Shown piece by piece: positions 41,291 through 49,333 of a stretch of 64,000 bases of DNA (positions are counted from its first letter, which is position 1; each line of letters opens with the position of its first letter). The position numbers and the translations under genes were made by a program. The DNA lies in assembly GCF_001570545.1 (NCBI RefSeq), contig NZ_BBXD01000016.1:330376-394375 (forward strand), written 5' to 3'. This stretch comes from Herbidospora mongoliensis. Its GTDB lineage: Bacteria; Actinomycetota; Actinomycetes; Streptosporangiales; Streptosporangiaceae. A model generated the notes under the pieces. It was not told the DNA's origin and did not search any database. It worked only from the letters and a program-made list of their open reading frames with translations.

Positions 41291-43164
41291 GGGGCGTTCT
41301 CCTCATGGCTGCTGGTGAAGGACCCGATCCAGACATGGGCGCCGGGGTTCAGCCGAAAGATCGTGCCGGGCTCGGTGGCGGTGGCCCCATGGACGAACAG
41401 AAGCGGCCGATGGCGCAGGTGGTGAGCGGGGGTGAATGACCGCTCGTCGAGGCTGTCGTTGTAGACGCACAGCAGTTGCTCGGCCCCGTCGGTGCTGGTC
41501 CGAAGGAGGGCTTTCAGGCCCGAACCGACGTTCACCGATTCGACGGTCGAGTCCGGAGAGAACGTGGCGCGGGTTCGCGGATTGGCGACGACGCCGCTCT
41601 CCTCCGCCTGGTGGTTCACGAGATCGAGCAGAGCGGAGTCGACCGCTTGGGCCGGCGGCTGGTCGAAGATCGGCCGGCCCGTCATCACCTCGCCGGGCGG
41701 ATGACCGAGGAGCGCCAGCACGGTCGGGGCGACGTCGGCCAGCGTGCCATCGCCGCGCAGGTCGGGCGCCCAGGACGGGTGGAGGAGGACCAGCGGCACG
41801 GGGTTGGTGGTGTGGCCTCCGTACGGACGCGGCCTGCCGTCGGGTCCGGCACGGAGCATCTGTTCCGCGTTGCCGTGGTCGCCGACCAGGAGCACCCAGC
41901 GTTCAGTCTCCCGGGCAACCTGGCAGATGCGCGCGACCGCATCGTCGGTGTGCTCGGCCGCCCGGACGGTGGCCGCGCTATCACCGGTGTGTCCGACGAC
42001 GTCGATGTTGGCCAGGTTGGCGACGACCAGATGCACATCCGCGCGCCGGGCGGCGTCTGTCACCGCGGCCGTCACTGCGGCCAGGTTCATCTGCGGCCGA
42101 GCTCGATAGTCGGGAGCGGTATCGGCGACGATGCGGACGTGCTCCTCTACGTCACGTGCCCGCGAGTCGCGGCCGTTGATGTAGTAGGTGACGTGCTCGA
42201 ACTTCTCCCGTTCGGCGACGCGGACCGAACGCAGACCATGGCGTTCCAGTTCGTCGGCCAGCCCGTCTGAAGCGTCCGCGCGATCCACCAGAGGCGGGAT
42301 CTCGGCTGCCGTGTCATAGCGAGCCAGGCTGAGCACCGTGACGTCGCGCGACGTCAGGTGGCTCACCAACTGGTCGGCGAGCTGCTGGATGCGGTCGCTG
42401 CGGAAGTTGGTGAACAGCACCGCGTCGCCCTGGCGCACCGCGCCGAGCGGGTTGCCATCCGGGTCGGCGACGACGCTGGGTGGGGTCCATTCGTCGCTGA
42501 CCCCGCCGTCGGCGAGCGCATCTCGTGCTTGCTGAACGAGTTTGCCGGTGCCGTCGGCGATCGCCGTCATGGCGGCGCGGGTGAGTTCGAGATCTCCGCT
42601 CTTGTCCAAGGCGTAGCCACGGCCGACGACAGTGGCTACGCGACCGATTCCCGCCTCAGCCGCGAACTTCTCGACCCGATCGAGGTACGCGGCAGCGGTC
42701 CCGTCGGCGACGTCACGGCCGTCGGTGATGGCGTGGATCCACACGGCGGGCACGAGATGGGCGTCGGCGATGGTCAGCAGTTCGCGGAGGTGGTCGACAT
42801 GGGCGTGGATCTGGCCATCGGAGCACAGGCCGATCAGGTGCAGGGCGCCCCCGGAGGAAGCGAGCCGCGCACCGACCTCGCTCAACAGCGGGTGTGCGGC
42901 CAGTGCTCCGGAGTCGATGGCCTGCTGCACGAGGACGCTGTCGTAGGGGAGTGGCCGGCCTGCGCCGATGACCATGTGCCCGATCTCGGAGTTGCCCACC
43001 GTGCCTGGAAGCAGGCCCACTGCTTCTCCGGACGCTCCCACCAGAGTCGCGGCCGGGGAGGAGGTCAACTCGTCGAGGAATGGCGTGACGGCGCTGGTGA
43101 GCGCGTTGCCTTCGGCCTGCGGCGCATGCCCCCAGCCGTCCAGCACCAGGAGGATGCCGTTCAT
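41287..43164 (-). CDS. Phosphoglycerate-mutase-like enzyme with extra C-terminal domain
   Basis: 625 residues from ATG 43164, overlapping the AroA-like stop (ATGA). Residues 1-500 are a cofactor-independent phosphoglycerate mutase: V-L-D-G-W-G, the nucleophile Ser in [33 protein letters not shown]. Residues ~500-625 are an added beta-rich domain ([23 protein letters not shown]) absent from glycolytic enzymes, faintly like amylase-type C-terminal domains. Beside an AroA-like enzyme this matches the proposed mutase that rearranges arsono-enolpyruvate to 3-arsonopyruvate. Confidence 0.88.
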   Translation of the reverse strand: MNGILLVLDGWGHAPQAEGNALTSAVTPFLDELTSSPAATLVGASGEAVGLLPGTVGNSEIGHMVIGAGRPLPYDSVLVQQAIDSGALAAHPLLSEVGARLASSGGALHLIGLCSDGQIHAHVDHLRELLTIADAHLVPAVWIHAITDGRDVADGTAAAYLDRVEKFAAEAGIGRVATVVGRGYALDKSGDLELTRAAMTAIADGTGKLVQQARDALADGGVSDEWTPPSVVADPDGNPLGAVRQGDAVLFTNFRSDRIQQLADQLVSHLTSRDVTVLSLARYDTAAEIPPLVDRADASDGLADELERHGLRSVRVAEREKFEHVTYYINGRDSRARDVEEHVRIVADTAPDYRARPQMNLAAVTAAVTDAARRADVHLVVANLANIDVVGHTGDSAATVRAAEHTDDAVARICQVARETERWVLLVGDHGNAEQMLRAGPDGRPRPYGGHTTNPVPLVLLHPSWAPDLRGDGTLADVAPTVLALLGHPPGEVMTGRPIFDQPPAQAVDSALLDLVNHQAEESGVVANPRTRATFSPDSTVESVNVGSGLKALLRTSTDGAEQLLCVYNDSLDERSFTPAHHLRHRPLLFVHGATATEPGTIFRLNPGAHVWIGSFTSSHEENAP

Positions 43165-44477
43165 CGCGTCGACACGCCGTCGGGGAACAGCGCGTCCAAG
43201 GTCTCCCAGAACGTCGGGAAGGACTTGGCGACGCAGCCGGGGTCGCGGATGACCACGCCTTCGGTCCGCAGGCCCGCGATGGCGAAGGACATCGCGATCC
43301 GGTGGTCGTCGTAGGTGTCGATCACCGCGCCGGACGGCGTTCCGCCGGTGATGGTCATCGCGTCCGGGTGTTCCTCGACGGTGATGCCCATCTTGCGCAG
43401 CTCGGTGGTGACCGCCGCGATCCGGTCGCACTCCTTGACCCGAAGGCTGGCGATGTTGCTGATGTGCGTCGTCCCCTGGGCGAAGGCGGCGACGATGGCG
43501 AGAGTGGGGACCACGTCGGGCATGCTCTCCATGTCCACTTCGACGCCGTGCAGGTCTCCGCCGCGCAGGGTGATCGCGTTGTCGTCGTAGGACGCGGTGC
43601 AGCCCATGCTCACCAGCACCTCGACCAGCCCGACGTCGCCCTGGTGGGAGTCGCGGCCGATGCCCGGGATGGTGACTCGCCCGCCGAGTACCGCGGCGGC
43701 CGCCAGCGGATACGACATGCCGGAGGCGTCGGGCTCCACGGTGACCGGCCCCCCACGGAACCGCTGGCCGGAGGGAACCACGAAACGGGTGTATCCGTCG
43801 CGCTCGATCCGGACGCCCATCTCGGCGAGCGCGGCGATGGTCATCTCGACGTACGGCTTGGAGATGAGGTCGTCGACGACGGTGATCTCCACATCGCTTT
43901 CGGCCAGCACCGAGTTGATCAGCAGGCTGGAGGTGAACTGGCTGCTCACCGCGCCGCTGATTCGGGTGGTGCCCCCTCGGAAGGAACCTCCGGTGACTCT
44001 GATCGGCGGTGAGCCGTTGGCACGGACGCTGACCGCCTCGACACCGAGGGCGGGGAGTGCGGCCAGCAGGTCACCCATCGGGCGTTCCTGCATCCGCGCA
44101 TTGCCGGTGATCGTCGTGACCCCGTCGGCATGGCCGGCCATCGAGATCAGGAACCGAAGGGGAGTGCCCGCCCCTCCCATGAAGATGTCCTCGGTGGGGG
44201 CCGTCATCGGCGCACCGGTGGGGGTGACCTGGATGTTCGCCTTCGCCTCGTCGATCTCGACCCGTACGTGGCCGAACTTCTCGACCCCCCGGGACAGGTA
44301 GATCGTGTCGTCGGAGATGAGCGCGTTCTCCAGCGTCGTCTCCTGCCCGGACAGCGCCGCGATGGCCAAGTAGCGGTTGGTGTAGCTCTTGGAGCCGAGG
44401 ACCTTCACATCGGCGTCCATGGTCGGCAGCGTTCGCATCGTCAATTCGGCGGCTTTACGACGTGGGTCGGACGTCAT
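43161..44477 (-). CDS. AroA (EPSP synthase)-like enolpyruvyl transferase, proposed arsonoenolpyruvate synthase
   Basis: 438 residues. EPSP-synthase fold with most PEP-site motifs: [47 protein letters not shown]. The usual A-G-T-A-M-R is A-G-T-P-L-R. No other shikimate genes are near, and its partner is a mutase, so housekeeping aromatic synthesis is unlikely. In Streptomyces arsenic clusters the homologue is proposed to join arsenate with PEP. Heads a four-gene coupled operon behind a 265-nt leader. Confidence 0.88.
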   Translation of the reverse strand: MTSDPRRKAAELTMRTLPTMDADVKVLGSKSYTNRYLAIAALSGQETTLENALISDDTIYLSRGVEKFGHVRVEIDEAKANIQVTPTGAPMTAPTEDIFMGGAGTPLRFLISMAGHADGVTTITGNARMQERPMGDLLAALPALGVEAVSVRANGSPPIRVTGGSFRGGTTRISGAVSSQFTSSLLINSVLAESDVEITVVDDLISKPYVEMTIAALAEMGVRIERDGYTRFVVPSGQRFRGGPVTVEPDASGMSYPLAAAAVLGGRVTIPGIGRDSHQGDVGLVEVLVSMGCTASYDDNAITLRGGDLHGVEVDMESMPDVVPTLAIVAAFAQGTTHISNIASLRVKECDRIAAVTTELRKMGITVEEHPDAMTITGGTPSGAVIDTYDDHRIAMSFAIAGLRTEGVVIRDPGCVAKSFPTFWETLDALFPDGVSTR

Positions 44478-45156
44478 GGTCGTACTCCTTCGAGGAATGC
44501 CGGAAGTCCTGAACAGGAAAACGAACGGGATTGCGGTACGAAGCTTGCTTGGCGTCGTTCAAAGTTCGTTCACAGACGGTCGATTAATTATCGAGACGTG
44601 AAATCCGTCTTTCGCTGGAGAACCGTTTGCCCCTAACGTGTGCCGCTTCAATGAGTGATCGCAGCGAAAATTTCCTCCGAGGTGTGTACGGTTCCACTCG
44701 CTCTACTGTCGTATTTGCAGACGACTCGGAAAAGTAGTCAAGCCCGGCAGTAAGTTGCCGGGCATCTTGGTGCCAGTCGAAGTGTCTGTCTCCACCCGTT
44801 CTCATACGGCCAGCTCATCTACCACGTCGTATGGTGGACAGTCCGTCAGGTCCGGGGCCGTTCCGGAGGTGAGGACGCACCCGTGATCTCTAGCAAGTGA
44901 CCTCGGCGGGACACTTGTCTTCCTTGACAAGAAGGATCGAGGTGGCTCCGACCCATTCCGTTCATCAAACGTTCAATAAGATTGGTGACTCAACGTCATC
45001 TCGCAGATTCATTTTGCGAGTGTGCGAGATTTGTTTGGCTGAGAACGCCAGTTCAGCGCCATCAGCGGATGGGTGTACCAGGTGTCAGGCCGGGGGAGGC
45101 GTGGGCTCGCGGCTGGCACAAATAGGCGTAGACATCTTGAAGTAAGCTGCTATTTA
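44478..45156. other. Intergenic region between AroA-like operon and its putative regulator
   Basis: About 680 bp without a supported gene; short frames on both strands have no RBS and random composition. Contains the shared leader element at 44742-44776. The stretch is distinctly AT-richer than coding DNA around it, consistent with a divergent promoter region. Confidence 0.5.
44742..44776 (-). promoter_or_regulatory. Leader hairpin/element shared with the molybdoenzyme leader
   Basis: Perfect stem GCCCGGCA / TGCCGGGC (44742-44749 and 44756-44763), 6-nt loop, no T-run. On the minus strand 44776-44745 begins CTGGCACCAAGATGCC and matches 21624-21655 at 28 of 32 positions. It lies 268 nt upstream of the AroA-like start. 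Suggests a shared activator site or structured 5' leader. Confidence 0.6.
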
Positions 45157-46173
45157 ATGATCCCCGTCACCAATGGGGCTCGGGGGTGTTATGTGCTTCG
45201 GGAATTAGGGTTGGATGATCACGCCGACGCCATCTACCGTGCAATTTTGACGCAGAAGGATGGCGAGATCGGGAAGATCGCCGAGCGGCTGGAGATGTCC
45301 GAGAGCTACGTTCGGGCCACCATCGACAGGCTGGTGGACATGTCGTTGCTGCGCCGATCCTCGGGGACCCTTCAGCCGGCCAGTCCGAGCGTGGCCTTCC
45401 ACTCGATGCTTCAGCATCAACGGGCGGACCTGCTACGCCGCCAGGAGGCGTTCTTCGCTGCGGAGCGCGCCGTAAATCGCCTGGTCAGCGAGTACAGCGA
45501 GATATGCGGGACCGGCAACCGGAGCGAATGCGACTGCCTGGAGAGCATCGAGGCCGTTCGAGCGCGCATCGAGACGCTGGCCCACGGGACGACGTCGGAG
45601 TGTCAGTCGCTGATGCCTGGAGGGGCTCAATCCGCGGCGAGTCTGGAAGCCAGCAGGCCGCTGGACGAGTTGCTTCTACAACGCGGCGCCTCGGTTCGTA
45701 CCTTGTATCTGGACAGCGCTTGGAACGACACGCCGACCCACGCATATGCCCGCTGGCTCACGGATCTCGGTGGCGAGGTGCGGTCGGCCCCCACGCTGCC
45801 GCTGAGAATCGTGATCTTCGACAAGAAGATCGCATTGGTTCCCCTCGATCCTCAGGACAGCAGCAAGGGCGCCGTTGAGGTATGCGGCGAAGGCCTGATC
45901 GCGGCGCTTGTGGCGTTGTTCGAGCAGATCTGGATCGTGGCCACTCCCTACGGCGCCGGCCATCGGCGATGTGAGGAGAAGCCCACGCCGCAAGAGCTGG
46001 AGCTTCTGCGGCTGCTGGCCCTGGGGCTGACCGACGAGGCCGCGAGCAAGAAGCTCGGCATCGGCTTGCGCACCCATCGTCGGATGGTCGCCGATCTGAT
46101 GGATCGGCTCAATGCGCGCAGTCGATTCGAGGCCGGGGTCAAGGCCCTTCAGCGGGGTTGGGTCGCGGACTGA
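45157..46173 (+). CDS. TrmB-like/LuxR-type transcriptional regulator, Cys-containing
   Basis: 338 residues from ATG 45157 (M-I-P-V-T-N-G); upstream Met at 45073 is possible but gives an unlikely leader. N-terminal TrmB-like winged helix (R-E-L-G-L-D-D-H-A-D-A-I-Y-R-A-I-L, S-E-S-Y-V-R-A-T-I-D-R-L), a middle domain with clustered Cys (E-I-C-G-T-G-N-R-S-E-C-D-C, later S-E-C-Q), and a C-terminal LuxR HTH (E-L-E-L-L-R-L-L-A-L-G-L-T-D-E-A-A-S-K-K-L-G). Divergent from the AroA-like operon, so probably its pathway regulator; the Cys cluster could sense arsenicals. Confidence 0.85.
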   Translation: MIPVTNGARGCYVLRELGLDDHADAIYRAILTQKDGEIGKIAERLEMSESYVRATIDRLVDMSLLRRSSGTLQPASPSVAFHSMLQHQRADLLRRQEAFFAAERAVNRLVSEYSEICGTGNRSECDCLESIEAVRARIETLAHGTTSECQSLMPGGAQSAASLEASRPLDELLLQRGASVRTLYLDSAWNDTPTHAYARWLTDLGGEVRSAPTLPLRIVIFDKKIALVPLDPQDSSKGAVEVCGEGLIAALVALFEQIWIVATPYGAGHRRCEEKPTPQELELLRLLALGLTDEAASKKLGIGLRTHRRMVADLMDRLNARSRFEAGVKALQRGWVAD

Positions 46174-46260
46174 CACACGACGGAGAGGAAGGAGCCACTC
46201 CCATGAACACTCTTACACGCAGGCGTTGTCGCCTGTGTAGAAGACTGTCAATGTAAGCAG

Positions 46261-46623
46261 GTGGCGAAACAGGTGAGTTCGCGGGCCGAGATCTGCTGCA
46301 TGCCGCTCGCGGCGGAGCCAATCGGTGTCGACCAGGCGGGCGAGGTGGCGATCGCCTTCAAGGCGCTGTCGGATCCCGTTCGGGTGCGCCTGCTGTCGCT
46401 GATCGCTTCCCACCCTGGAGGAGAGGCCTACGTCAACAACCTCATCGCGGCCTTCGACCTGACCGGTCCGACCATCTCTCACCACCTCAGAGTCTTGCGC
46501 GAGGCAGGCCTCATCGGATGCCAACGGCGTGGGACCTGGGTCTACTACTGGGTGGTCCCCACGATGTTGGAGCGGCTGAGCGAGGTTCTTTCGATTCCGG
46601 CCGGCAGTCGCGCGACTGACTAG
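46261..46623 (+). CDS. ArsR family repressor with incomplete Cys site
   Basis: 120 residues from GTG 46261. N-terminal E-I-C-C-M-P-L is kept, but where relatives have E-A-C-V-C-D-L this has E-A-Y-V-N-N-L, so both Cys of the CVC motif are lost. The HTH (T-G-P-T-I-S-H-H-L-R-V-L) and wing (G-T-W-V-Y-Y) are intact. It may bind DNA without normal As(III) release, or sense another ligand. Convergent with the next arsR, overlapping 4 bp. A half-symmetric site TAGAAGACTGTCAA at about 46238-46251 lies just upstream. Confidence 0.9.
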   Translation: MAKQVSSRAEICCMPLAAEPIGVDQAGEVAIAFKALSDPVRVRLLSLIASHPGGEAYVNNLIAAFDLTGPTISHHLRVLREAGLIGCQRRGTWVYYWVVPTMLERLSEVLSIPAGSRATD

Positions 46624-47003
46624 GTTGTCGGCATCGCCAGATCCGATGAGGCGAGCAGCAGGGACAGGCGGTGAATGCGCTCACGTACGGGGCGGTAGTA
46701 CACCCAGGTGCCGCGCCGGTCGTGGTCGACGAGCCCGGCCTCGCGTAGATGCTTGAGATGGTAGGAGATCGTCGGCGCGGCAACGTCGAACAGGCCGGTC
46801 AAGTCGCAGACGCACACTTCCCCATCGGGGTGGGCGGCGATCAACGACAGCAGGCGGAGCCGGATGGGGTCGCCCAGCGCCTTGAACATCTTGGCCATGT
46901 CGACCGCATTCGCAGCGTCGAGCGGCACAACCTCCAGGGGTGTGCAGCATCCCTGAGCGGCGGTCGTACCTGCCGCATCCTGCTCCAACGCCGTGTTAGC
47001 CAT
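46620..47003 (-). CDS. ArsR family repressor (CC + CVC type)
   Basis: 127 residues. N-terminal A-Q-G-C-C-T-P-L plus E-V-C-V-C-D-L-T-G-L-F, the three-Cys As(III) arrangement; [15 protein letters not shown]; wing G-T-W-V-Y-Y. Divergent from the methyltransferase, with two different operator types in the 113-bp gap, so it likely controls itself and possibly the methyltransferase. Confidence 0.93.
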   Translation of the reverse strand: MANTALEQDAAGTTAAQGCCTPLEVVPLDAANAVDMAKMFKALGDPIRLRLLSLIAAHPDGEVCVCDLTGLFDVAAPTISYHLKHLREAGLVDHDRRGTWVYYRPVRERIHRLSLLLASSDLAMPTT

Positions 47004-47011
47004 ACTTTATT

Positions 47012-47026
47012 TTGACATCTGTCTAA
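47012..47026. promoter_or_regulatory. ArsR operator (TTGACA..TGTCTAA)
   Basis: Arms TTGACA / TGTCTAA around a 2-bp centre, 9 bp upstream of the arsR start at 47003; TTGACA may also be the -35. Confidence 0.6.
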
Positions 47027-47056
47027 CTATGAGGCAAGGCCGTTGACGGTCCACTA

Positions 47057-47091
47057 ATTCGATGATCGTATAAATACAAGTTTCTCGAATC
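47057..47091. promoter_or_regulatory. Second-type operator upstream of methyltransferase
   Basis: Outer arms ATTCGA (47057-47062) and TCGAAT (47085-47090). The minus-strand reading GATTCGA..AA.CTTGTA closely matches the operator at 33893-33920. On the plus strand TTGACG (47043) and TATAAA (47069) form a promoter with ~20-bp spacing and the dyad covers the -10. Confidence 0.6.
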
Positions 47092-47116
47092 AGAACGTCC
47101 GAGAAGGGATTCAGCG

Positions 47117-47884
47117 ATGACGGCCGAGGCATACGTCGACCTGCACGCCAAGATCTACGACGAATTCTGGAGCTTCTACCCCACGCGGATCGCGCGCTCG
47201 CTGCTGCGCCTGCCTTCCACTCTCATTCCTGACTCCGAGCAAAGTGTTCTGGATGTCGGCTGTGGCACCGGAATCGTCGCCGCGCATTTCCTGCGGGCCG
47301 GATACCGGGTCGCTGGCCTCGACATTTCGAAGGCGATGCTCGATCGCGCGCAGGAGCGATTCAAGAGCGTCCAGGACAAGGTCACTCTCATCCACGGCGA
47401 CGCCACAGACTTCACGCTGCCCAGGCGGGTCCCCTTCGCCTTCTCCACCTACGACATCCCCAACCACCTCCGGAACCTGGACCAGGTCGCCGCCTACCTG
47501 AGGTCGGTTTACGACGCCGTGGAGCCGGGCGGGCTCTTCGCCTTCGACCTGACGACGGCACGGGGCCTGGAGGCGATCAACCGCATCTGGATCAAGGATG
47601 AGCAGTCAGCGATGTTCCTGTTCCGTGGAGCGATGAACCAGGAGGAGGGATTCGGGTTCTTCCGCATCTCCGGGGTGGTGCGAGCGGAGGACGGCCGCTA
47701 CGACCGGTTCGAGTCCACGATCGTCAACACCGCCCATTCGGTCACTGCGGTCGCCGATCTCGTCGCGGCGGCGGGGTGGGTCGACTGTGTGATCGGCACA
47801 CCCGATCACCCGTTGACCCCCGTTGAACAGCCCGAAGATGAGGAGCGCGTCCTGTTCGTAGCCAGGAAGCCTCCCGTGTCATAG
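47117..47884 (+). CDS. SAM-dependent methyltransferase
   Basis: 255 residues. Class I Rossmann MTase: V-L-D-V-G-C-G-T-G-I-V-A (motif I), G-L-D-I-S-K-A-M-L-D-R-A (acidic loop), G-D-A-T-D-F-T-L, V-E-P-G-G-L-F-A-F-D-L. It lacks the widely spaced Cys triad of As(III) methyltransferase ArsM, so is more likely a small-molecule O/N/C- or organoarsenical methyltransferase of the pathway. Single gene under an operator shared with the peptide operons. Confidence 0.88.
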   Translation: MTAEAYVDLHAKIYDEFWSFYPTRIARSLLRLPSTLIPDSEQSVLDVGCGTGIVAAHFLRAGYRVAGLDISKAMLDRAQERFKSVQDKVTLIHGDATDFTLPRRVPFAFSTYDIPNHLRNLDQVAAYLRSVYDAVEPGGLFAFDLTTARGLEAINRIWIKDEQSAMFLFRGAMNQEEGFGFFRISGVVRAEDGRYDRFESTIVNTAHSVTAVADLVAAAGWVDCVIGTPDHPLTPVEQPEDEERVLFVARKPPVS

Positions 47885-47893
47885 GACCTTGCA

Positions 47894-47936
47894 TTGACAG
47901 GCGTCTAAGCAATCGGCAGTCTGGAATTGCTTAGAC
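47894..47936. promoter_or_regulatory. ArsR operator plus perfect inverted repeat before second flavoprotein
   Basis: TTGACAGGCGTCTAA at 47894-47908 is an ArsR-type site. GTCTAAGCAAT (47903-47913) and ATTGCTTAGAC (47926-47936) are perfect 11-bp inverted arms with a 12-nt spacer. Could be an operator pair for the gene at 47990 or a hairpin ending the methyltransferase mRNA. Confidence 0.65.
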
Positions 47937-47989
47937 GAACTTCAAAACAGTCGTATGCGTGATGACGAGTCAGGTGCAAGGAGGCGATC

Positions 47990-49300
47990 ATGACTGAGCG
48001 ATCCATGCATGAGGCGACTGGCGGAACGGCGCCGGTAGTGGTGATCGGAGCTGGCCCCGTGGGGCTGGCAGCCGCCGCGCATCTATACGAGCGAGGGCTG
48101 GATTTCCTGGTCATCGAAGCCGGAACTCAGACCGGCGCGTCAGTTGCCCAGTGGGGGCATGTCCGGCTCTTCAGCCCTTGGCGCTACAACATCGACGCCG
48201 CCGCCCGACGCCACCTTGAAGACGCCGGGTGGAGCGCGCCGGATCAGGACTGGCTGCCTACCGGGTCCGAACTCATCGAGGAATACCTCACGCCACTGGC
48301 AAAGCTGTTCGGCGACCGGATCCGCTTGGGCGAAACGGTGACCGCGATCAGTCGTCTCGGTTTCGACCGCGTCCGTACCAGCGGACGAGATGAGGCGCCC
48401 TTCGTCCTCCGCCTGTCGAGCGGGGAGGAAATTCGGGCCGCAGCGATCATCGACGCATCAGGCACCTACCGGACGCCCGGCCCGCTGGGTGCCTTCGGCC
48501 TGGCCGCCTACGGTGAGGCCGAGGCAGCTCCCTTCGTCGATCATGCCCTTCCCGACGTGCTCGGAGTCGACCGCGAGACCTACGAGGGCCGGCACACATT
48601 GGTCGTGGGCGCCGGTCATTCCGCGGCCACCACGCTGCTCGCTCTGGCGGAGTTGGCGGAGACACGGGTCACGTGGGCGATTCGCGCGGCAGACGCCAGC
48701 CGCACCTACGGCGGCGGTGAAGCCGACGCTCTACCTGCTCGCGGTGCGCTGGGCACCCACCTGCGCGCGCACGTGGAGGCCGGGAGGATCGCTCTGGCCA
48801 CGGGATTCTTCACCCAAGCTGTGACCACCTCAGGCGATCAAGCCACGGTCGTCAGCCGCGACCCGGCCGGGCAGGAGCAGTTGATCACCGCCGATCGGAT
48901 CGTCGTGGCCACCGGCTACCGCCCTGACCACTCGATCGCCTCCGAACTGCGCCTCGACAACGACCCGATCCTCGGGTCGACCCGCGCGCTGGCTCCGCTG
49001 ATCGACCCGAATGAGCACTCGTGCGGCACCGTGCCCGCTCACGGAGTGGACGAACTGTCCCATCCCGAGCCCGGCTATTACACGGTTGGGGTGAAGAGTT
49101 ACGGGCGCGCGCCGACGTTCCTGCTGGCCACCGGGTACGAGCAGGTTCGCTCGGTGGTGGCCGCACTGGCCGGCGACTGGGAAGCCGCCCGGGACGTCCA
49201 GCTCGACCTGCCCGAGACCGGAGTCTGCTCGGCCAACCTGGTCAGTGCCCAGGAGCAGCGGGTCGAGGAGGCCAAGCCTGAAAGTGGTTGCTGCGGCTGA
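47990..49300 (+). CDS. Second ArsO-like FAD-dependent oxidoreductase with C-terminal CCG
   Basis: 436 residues, preceded by AAGGAGG. Close paralogue of the protein at 20094-21455: V-I-G-A-G-P-V-G-L-A-A-A-A-H-L-Y, L-F-S-P-W-R-Y-N-I-D-A-A, V-V-G-A-G-H-S-A-A-T-T-L-L, D-A-S-R-T-Y-G-G-G-E-A-D-A-L-P-A-R-G-A-L-G-T, A-T-G-Y-R-P-D-H-S-I. The two differ mainly at the extreme C-terminus, yet both end in C-C-G (here E-S-G-C-C-G), so the tail is conserved while the linker is not. Substrate unknown. Own promoter with ArsR sites. Confidence 0.88.
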   Translation: MTERSMHEATGGTAPVVVIGAGPVGLAAAAHLYERGLDFLVIEAGTQTGASVAQWGHVRLFSPWRYNIDAAARRHLEDAGWSAPDQDWLPTGSELIEEYLTPLAKLFGDRIRLGETVTAISRLGFDRVRTSGRDEAPFVLRLSSGEEIRAAAIIDASGTYRTPGPLGAFGLAAYGEAEAAPFVDHALPDVLGVDRETYEGRHTLVVGAGHSAATTLLALAELAETRVTWAIRAADASRTYGGGEADALPARGALGTHLRAHVEAGRIALATGFFTQAVTTSGDQATVVSRDPAGQEQLITADRIVVATGYRPDHSIASELRLDNDPILGSTRALAPLIDPNEHSCGTVPAHGVDELSHPEPGYYTVGVKSYGRAPTFLLATGYEQVRSVVAALAGDWEAARDVQLDLPETGVCSANLVSAQEQRVEEAKPESGCCG

Positions 49301-49333
49301 TCTCGGCCTGTGTGACCTGCGGCTTCACAACGC

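Noticed and set aside
41287..43164. Glycolytic phosphoglycerate mutase
   Set aside because: Extra C-terminal domain and operon with the AroA-like gene argue for a pathway-specific enzyme.
43161..44477. Housekeeping aroA of the shikimate pathway
   Set aside because: Coupled to a mutase, amidotransferase and Pit carrier in an arsenic island with no other shikimate genes, and the A-G-T-A-M-R motif is changed to A-G-T-P-L-R.
44584..44805. 73-aa minus-strand ORF in the AroA-like leader
   Set aside because: No RBS, random composition, and it covers the conserved leader element.
44897..45145. 82-aa plus-strand ORF before the LuxR-type regulator
   Set aside because: AT-rich promoter-like DNA, no RBS, no recognisable protein pattern.
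46203..46256. 17-aa leader peptide with CRLC upstream of arsR (ATG 46203, strong GGAAGGAG)
   Set aside because: Good RBS, but the frame runs through a likely ArsR site and has no other support; kept only as a possibility.
47117..47884. As(III) S-adenosylmethionine methyltransferase ArsM
   Set aside because: The SAM fold is clear but the conserved spaced Cys needed to bind As(III) are missing.
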